From Echinostoma caproni (Eukaryota; Platyhelminthes; Trematoda; Plagiorchiida; Echinostomatidae), in contig UZAN01042825.1 of assembly GCA_900618425.1 (NCBI GenBank), forward strand, positions 12,914-24,104: a stretch of 11,191 nt of DNA, written 5' to 3'. This document shows positions 6,409 through 11,191 of the stretch, in pieces. A model generated the notes under the pieces. That model was not told the DNA's origin and searched no databases. It saw nothing but the letters and a program-made list of their open reading frames with translations. The translations under genes and the position numbers were made by a program. Numbering within the stretch: the stretch's first letter is position 1; every line of letters begins with the position of its first letter.

Positions 6409-7815
6409 GCGTCATCACGTTGGCCTGGATCGCTATATTCGCACAGTTTGATTTTAGATGGATCATCATCAACAGGTATCAAATTCACAAGACCGAAAAT
6501 TGAAAAACCTCAAAGAATAATCTTCAAGTCTATTTTACGTAGCCCAACAAAAAGTACCGGGGAACAATAAAGAAGAATAGGAAAACCATACTGATAAACA
6601 AAAAGCAAAATGATTTTTGTTTGGCTTCAAGCTGCCTAGATCTATGCAGTTTAAAAGATAACTCAAGAAGTTGCTTTAAACAGTTGTAACTATGGGATGG
6701 CCATTTTGAGTTTCTGTCAGTGGTAACTCCTAAAAAACTTCGCAGAAGGGGTCTGTGAACTCGCTGATAGATCACCGAGGAAGGTGTAAACAAGAACGGA
6801 TACAGTGCCCCTCTGTGGAGCAGTCCCACATTGTTCACAAGTGGTTTACATGTTTTCCTATCCAACCGAGTATGCAGATTTCGGTTTGTGAAGTAGACAA
6901 ATAATTCCATTTTACGAAGAAGGTGGGAACAGGTGGAACAGAGTCAAAGATCGATGGAAAATGTGAGAAAATATCTTAAAGATTTCACGGATGGGAACGT
7001 GATGAACGAAGGACGTGACAGCATCCAAGTGGACCTGTTTGATCGATAAGCAAACCGCAGAGGGTTTTCGAATGTACTGAAAAAAAGTAGACAAATGTTG
7101 GAGAATGGTATGTTCTGCCAAATTAAGACCAGATTGTGTTAGAGCAATGGGACGGAAACTTTTGTATAAGGAGCTGGATCTACACGGTTTTGGCATAGAA
7201 ATGATCATGACGGGTCTCCAGCAATCAGTGCTAGATCATGTGCTCAATGATGCTTTGAGGAAAGAAGTGAAGACTTCCGCTAGAGAAAGGACATCATACT
7301 TTAGAAGGGATGAAGATAGACCGCCGGGACCGATATCAATGCATGATGATTTAGTTGTACGCAGTTAAAACAGTTCTTCTCTCGAGAATGGGTTTATATT
7401 TGCAATACCTCCCGGAATCCATGATACAAGAGGATGACTGCACGTTTAGTTGTTCTGTATTTCGTTCCATATCAGCATCCAAATACCTTTCCATAGATGT
7501 ATCCTGTTGTGGATGTATAGGAGTTGATTCCCATATAATGAGTTGATACGCCTAACTACCTTTTTTATCAATCTGGAACCGTATCTGACTATAGATGAAT
7601 TCCGGGATTTTTAGAGTGGTTCCTTGTGCCCTCTTAGTGTTTTGAGTTCCGAAGAGGCAATACTACCATTGAAGAGAGAAAAAGAGTCTCCAAAGGATAA
7701 CAGTTGTCAAAAAGGAAGTTGATTATGTCATCAAAAAGATTACCAATGTTGTTCAATGAAGGCTGAAGGGAGAACCAGGAAGCAGCATGGGGTAGGGATT
7801 TTTGAAAAAAAAAGG
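6409..7815 (+). pseudogene. Relic of an unrecognised protein-coding gene, multiple stops and frame changes
   Basis: Protein-like sequence runs along the plus strand in blocks. Frame 1, 6409-6567, includes GIKFTRPKIEKPQRIIFK. Frame 0, about 6570-7139, includes KKQNDFCLASSCLDLCSLKD, LWDGHFEFLSVVTPKKLRRR, RRRWEQVEQSQRSMENVRKY and NVLKKSRQMLENGMF. Frame 1 returns at about 7134-7434 (GRKLLYKELDLHGFGIEMIM, then charged sequence with RRDEDRPPGP), and a weaker frame-1 block lies at about 7630-7815. In-frame stops fall at 6687, 6756, 6765, 6768, 6894, 7047, 7366 and 7435. All are TAA, TAG or TGA, which single C-to-T changes from CAA, CAG or CGA could produce. I recognise no domain. The opposite strand is also fairly open (6530-6910 and 6912-7208), so strand is likely but not certain. 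Exons of a living gene are unlikely given so many stops. Confidence 0.45.
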
Positions 7816-7909
7816 TGAATGCATTCATGTGATGTGTTACGCAGACGGGTTTTTTAATTTTAGTTAGTTTGTTTAAACGAATGAAAGATAAAGCGGGAAT
7901 ATATCTTAG

Positions 7910-8150
7910 GTCTTAGAAGAAGTAGACCATGACCACTGGTTGAGGTGGGTGGAATCCAAAGTTTGTTTTTTGGATGGAGAAAGTCAGCAATGTCAGGGAG
8001 TGTCTCTATGCCTCTGTAACCAAACATCGAATGAGCTCAGTTGTACATGTAACCTGTTAGTTGAACGCACGCTGTACAGCGGAGAAGACGAGGTTCATGA
8101 GTGTGTGTTCGAATTCACTGAAACAAGTGTTCATTTCGTTGTTAAAATCA
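7910..8150 (+). CDS. Candidate exon, cysteine-rich extracellular-type sequence, product unknown
   Basis: The frame is open from 7910 to a TAG at 8165. It reads VLEEVDHDHWLRWVESKVCF, then a Cys-rich stretch (about eight Cys in total, NQT as a possible N-glycosylation site), then VHFVVKI. An AG acceptor at 7908-7909 follows a short AT-rich tract. A possible donor CA|GTGAAC at 8150/8151 ends the exon in phase 1. That phase fits an acceptor at 8211-8212 after a good pyrimidine-rich tract. The even Cys spacing suggests a secreted or surface protein, but no family is recognised. It could also be a chance frame or a continuation of the relic gene upstream. Confidence 0.3.
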
Positions 8151-8212
8151 GTGAACTTGTAATTTAGGATTCTTCACCGTGGATATGCGTTCTATCTATT
8201 TATCTACATCAG

Positions 8213-8325
8213 GGGAATTCCAGATTTATTGTTCAGCTTTCATTCTTTGCAACAAAACTGTAGAAGAAGACACCGTACGCAGGAGGTTTCACGTCGTTTT
8301 CTGTATCAATCTGACACTCACAACT
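8213..8325 (+). CDS. Candidate exon 2, product unknown
   Basis: It begins after the acceptor TCTACATCAG (ends 8212), preceded by a TCTATCTATTTATCTA tract, and is entered in phase 1 after a 62-bp intron. The reading EFQIYCSAFILCNKTVEEDT contains an N-glycosylation-type NKT; NLT follows later. A donor ACT|GTAAAT at 8325/8326 would end it in phase 0, with an alternative at 8337. The same frame stays open to a TAA at 8440, where it becomes hydrophobic. Intron sizes and phases were chosen by hand, so the chain may be over-fitted. Confidence 0.27.
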
Positions 8326-8651
8326 GTAAATTTATCAGTAGACTCTTATTTTGCAAACCTGTTTATTTCCTTCACCCTACTTTGCATAAACATTATCTCA
8401 ACTGAGTGCACAACCTCACACAAAGAACGAATCATGAGATAAGCTACCTATCACAAGCGTTTCCCTGTTTTCAGTTGGAGATCGATGAAGAAATACTAAT
8501 GATTCCTACAAGCTGAATACTGCCTAACCAATAAGAACTGATCCATTGAACTCTGTGGGAAATGGATTATCCTTAACCAGCAGACTGCTTCGGACCTTCA
8601 AGTATAGTGTGAATGCTCACATTGACATTGAGCTATTCAGTGGGGTTTCAG

Positions 8652-8832
8652 TTATTTACCGAGTTCGCGCTTTTCGATTTCAATTCCTATTCCGAATACT
8701 ACAGAACCTTGCGATTAACTTTCCCAAAAGGGGACGTTCAAACACTCCACACTAAATGTTCCCACCGTTCGGTTGTCTCGCAAAGCGTCTGCAGTGGTCA
8801 GGAACTTCGGGCTACGACTGATTCAAATAGAG
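8652..8832 (+). CDS. Candidate exon 3 with a consensus-like donor, product unknown
   Basis: The reading LFTEFALFDFNSYSEYYRTL then RLTFPKGDVQT and a Ser/Cys-containing end (SQSVCSGQELRATTDSNR) looks coding. The donor AGAG|GTGGGT at 8832/8833 is good and ends the exon after the first base of a codon. The start is uncertain: acceptors TTTCAG (ends 8651, phase 0, matching the preceding candidate) and ATTCAG (ends 8640) both exist, and an ATG at 8613 opens the same frame. A second frame over 8546-8755 is also open and cannot be excluded for the first half. Confidence 0.38.
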
Positions 8833-9094
8833 GTGGGTGACTGATCCCTTTTGAGCTTCTTTATCGGGATATTTTTGTATCTTCTTGATCCTCAATTATC
8901 ATTCGTTTTGAAATTTTTTCCTTCGTGATAATTTTCATAAAATTCTGATAAAAATTGAATTGATTAATATTATGATGAACCCAAAGACGGAAAGTAATAA
9001 CTCTCGAAATTAATACTGCGTACAAAAAACCGAACTTCACAGCGCATTTCTCTAATCGTCAGTCTATCTTCTTTCTTTCTATCTATATATCTAG
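8833..9094 (+). other. Probable 262-bp AT-rich spliceosomal intron
   Basis: It starts GTGGGT and ends with a pyrimidine-rich tract (TTCTTTCTTTCTATC) and CTAG. It is more AT-rich than the flanks and full of stops. The phase on both sides agrees (phase 1), which a random pairing would satisfy one time in three. Confidence 0.4.
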
Positions 9095-9410
9095 TGGGCA
9101 CAAGTAGCCAATTCGCATGTGTGGACAATCGAAATGCTAAACTGTCAAACTGGAATGACCTTGAGAAGTTGACATGCTTTAACCGTTATCACCCTCATCC
9201 GTCTTATCGCGTGCTTTCAGCATGTGCTCCGCTGTGTGTGTGTGTGTGTGCGTGTGTATGTGCAGGTACTTCGCTTCTGACATTCCAATACATTCCATTC
9301 CCACAATTGATTGTTTGCACACTTGAATTGGCTCTATCCAATGGCTCAATTCACACTCAATTTCGTGATGCGAGTGTTTGGTTGACTGCGCACGTCCGTC
9401 AGGCGATTAG
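9095..9410 (+). CDS. Candidate exon 4, frame runs through a TG microsatellite, product unknown
   Basis: Entered in phase 1, it reads GTSSQFACVDNRNAKLSNWN and on to CFNRYHPHPSYRVL, then a Cys-Val run encoded by the TG repeat at 9232-9263, then QYIPFPQLIVCTLELALSNG and VWLTAHVRQAIR. It ends at a strong donor ATTAG|GTGAGG (9410/9411, phase 2); without splicing a TGA follows at 9412. The CAG at 9263-9265 after the TG tract could instead be an acceptor, which would make the repeat intronic, but I found no partner donor in the right phase. No family is recognised and no confident next exon was found. Confidence 0.38.
9232..9263 (+). repeat. TG dinucleotide microsatellite with two interruptions
   Basis: A (TG)n run interrupted by CG and TA steps, inside the candidate exon 9095-9410. 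Confidence 0.9.
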
Positions 9411-10334
9411 GTGAGGCACACACCAACGGAACAACGTGGAAAGGAGATAGAGGAGTTCACGCCTCTGACAGCGTTTGTCCTACTCATCGAATCGAATGCG
9501 CATGACTCACGTTACACGAAAAAATACGTTGATCAATCTGCACCAATCCGTTTGTCAATGTGTTAATTATGCGCGCGGGAGTCTTGTCATATTTTTGCAC
9601 CAAAAGATATTGGCCAAACAGTTGATATCCATGCGATACGATCGTTCGTTCCAATCACTGTTCCGATAGGGATACGGTCCTCGTTATATGATTGCAGATG
9701 TATTATGCAGAACAGACCCTAGTTCTGAATCCACTCGAAATACACTGTCAGGTTGACTCCGGGCAACACAGTCCGAGTTCTTATACAACTAGCGTCGACC
9801 CAAAAGGCCACACAAATCCATGGCCATTCACCGACGCTATCAACACACAGTTTCGACACACTTCTCACCGTTGGTTCTCCGTGGAGCGGGCTTCCAAACG
9901 ACCTGGAATACAGGGCAGTTACAAAAAGCAACCATGAACCAAACAGGGTCCAGTGACAGATACATGTACACTACTCACTCACAATCAAATCGAAATGGCT
10001 GCGCCCGTGTTTTTTGCACCATATCGGGATATCGGGACTTCAGGACAAGATTCAAGGTCACTCGGTTCAACTCATGTACATCAAACTGACACGAGATTTG
10101 ATTATCTGTTGATAATCTAGACAGTATCAAGATTATTGCTAAGACAAACAGTCTCAGGTCAAATCAAGTCCAGTATTACTCCTTTATGCACTCCGAAAGG
10201 TGAATATTCAGTAGTCACCTGGTCAACCAACAACTATAGAACAAAATCATAGCAAAATTATGGTAAGCAATGAAAAAGAAACACAATTTACGAGATGACT
10301 GAGTTAAGTTCCGAAGTGATGCGTTGTGGGCTGA
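9411..10334. other. Region without a supportable gene
   Basis: Several short frames overlap on the plus strand at 9475-9669 and 9692-10089, none with a start, splice context or recognisable motif. Three overlapping frames at 9692-10089 cannot all be real. A 7-bp perfect hairpin GATTATC/GATAATC with loop TGTT lies at 10100-10117. The later part, up to 10334, probably includes 5' sequence of the CR1-like element that follows, but no ORF1 could be made out. Confidence 0.4.
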
Positions 10335-11191
10335 CAAGAAAACGGGCAAGGTAGGCCACCACGGAGTAAACATCGAGGTAGTTGGAGAGTAGCACTGCGT
10401 CAAAGAACTTTGTCACAACTCTGTATACCCATCATTATCAGCAACGACGTATGTTCGTTGCTAGGAAAATTACCAGATTTATCTGATCTTGTGCGTCGTA
10501 TGGAGTATGCTAAGTTGGACGCAGTTCTATTACAAGAGACCTGGTTACATAGTGAAATTGATGAAGAGATTACTAAAATCGATGGCTTCACCGGATACCG
10601 AGTCGATCGTCCGGCAACATATGAGAAGCTTGGAGGAGGCCTGGTGACTTATATCAACAACAATTGGTGCAAGAATGTAAAGCAAAAATTTGCTCATTCC
10701 ACTGGTCACAGATGTGCTTCCGTACATGAATGCAAGCCAAATTACCTTAGTAACTATCGGTCGATTGTCTTAGCTAACATTTATATTTCTCCTTATTGTC
10801 CCTTAGAGGAGCTTCTTCATTTTTCAGATATTATCTCCATAGCTTTAATGAGTTATCTAGATTTCTCGTTATGTATCGTCTGTGGTGGTTTCAATCCTGT
10901 TGATATATCATTCTTGTCTGTTCTGGGGTTGAAAAACATAGTGAGTTTCCCAACAAGACTGAATGCTCATTTAGACAAGTGTTTTGTAAATAATATCAGC
11001 ATTTTTTTCGCATCTTCGCGCTCCCCTCTTGGGTCCTCAGACAATGTCCTTATTAAAGTGTCCCCAAAGGTATACAGCAAGGCCAATCACATTTTGTTCA
11101 CAAAAAGCCGAGACATAAAAAGAAGAAAACGTCAATGTAACCAAGAGAACCTAGAGAAGCTTAGTGTGATGGTCTCTCAGACTGACTTCAG
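10335..11191 (+). CDS. CR1-like non-LTR retrotransposon ORF2, endonuclease domain, partial, catalytic residues lost
   Basis: The frame is open from the TGA at 10332-10334 to the window end (285 codons); its start is not defined and the reverse transcriptase would lie beyond the edge. The endonuclease/exonuclease/phosphatase fold begins near 10431 with IIISNDVCSLLGKLPDL. The Asn of motif 1 is codon 10443-10445, and LLQETW carries the catalytic Glu at 10536-10538. GGGLVTYINNNW lies near 10627-10662 and ANIYISPYCP near 10774-10803. Where the family has GDFN the sequence reads GGFN (codon 10887-10889, one GAT-to-GGT change). Where it has S-D-H it reads S-D-N (11037-11045). The C-terminal stretch is basic (KSRDIKRRKRQ). 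Known of the family: this domain nicks target DNA for reverse transcription. Inference: this copy cannot nick, although its frame is intact over this stretch. Confidence 0.83.

Noticed and set aside
6530..7208. Two adjacent minus-strand frames of 126 and 98 codons
   Set aside because: They are rich in Ser, Phe, His and Leu, as expected for the antisense of charged protein sequence, and the plus-strand blocks look more protein-like. I keep some doubt about the strand.
9692..10089. Three overlapping plus-strand frames and one minus-strand frame
   Set aside because: They overlap over the same bases in different frames, have no motif, and none stands out by composition.
1..11191. CRISPR array, bacterial operon or phage region
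   Set aside because: No regularly spaced direct repeats with unique spacers and no prokaryote-like gene layout are present.

Overview
The window looks like intergenic or intronic DNA from an AT-rich animal genome, most likely a flatworm of the blood-fluke (Schistosoma-like) group. The grounds are an RTE-type relic that reads like the schistosome SR2 family, a CR1-like endonuclease ORF, and repeats that pair a tRNA-derived pol III promoter with a hammerhead-ribozyme core, the architecture known from schistosome Sm-alpha SINEs and satellites. Nothing suggests a bacterium: there are no operons, ribosome binding sites or CRISPR arrays. The taxonomic call rests on recalled family resemblance, not on a search.

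Layout. Positions 1-1734 (+) hold a decayed RTE non-LTR retrotransposon ORF: N-terminal region, AP-type endonuclease with an internal deletion, linker, and the very start of the reverse transcriptase, where it stops. Positions 1735-2188 hold a degenerate tRNA-like head on the minus strand followed by AT-rich sequence. Positions 2755-4115 are dominated by a hammerhead/tRNA-type repeat present twice in inverted orientation as two 445-bp arms that are almost identical, separated by a 362-bp spacer. A second, different tRNA-plus-hammerhead element lies at 4698-4830 (+), and a decayed relative of its head at 5095-5190 (-). A long interrupted (TAG)n microsatellite occupies 5627-5761, followed by a short 7-bp-phased GAATCA cluster and a MITE-like inverted repeat at 5965-6112.

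Positions 6409-7815 (+) show a long run of protein-like sequence broken by stops and frame changes; I read it as a relic of an unrecognised gene. Positions 7910-9410 (+) contain four candidate exons whose splice sites and phases can be chained consistently, the best part being 8652-8832 joined to 9095-9410 through a 262-bp AT-rich intron. I do not recognise the product. From 10335 to the window end an open frame encodes a CR1-like endonuclease domain that has lost two catalytic residues.

No gene here can be called functional with confidence. The window is best read as a repeat graveyard around a possible spliced host gene. The most striking structure is the 1.25-kb hammerhead-bearing inverted repeat.
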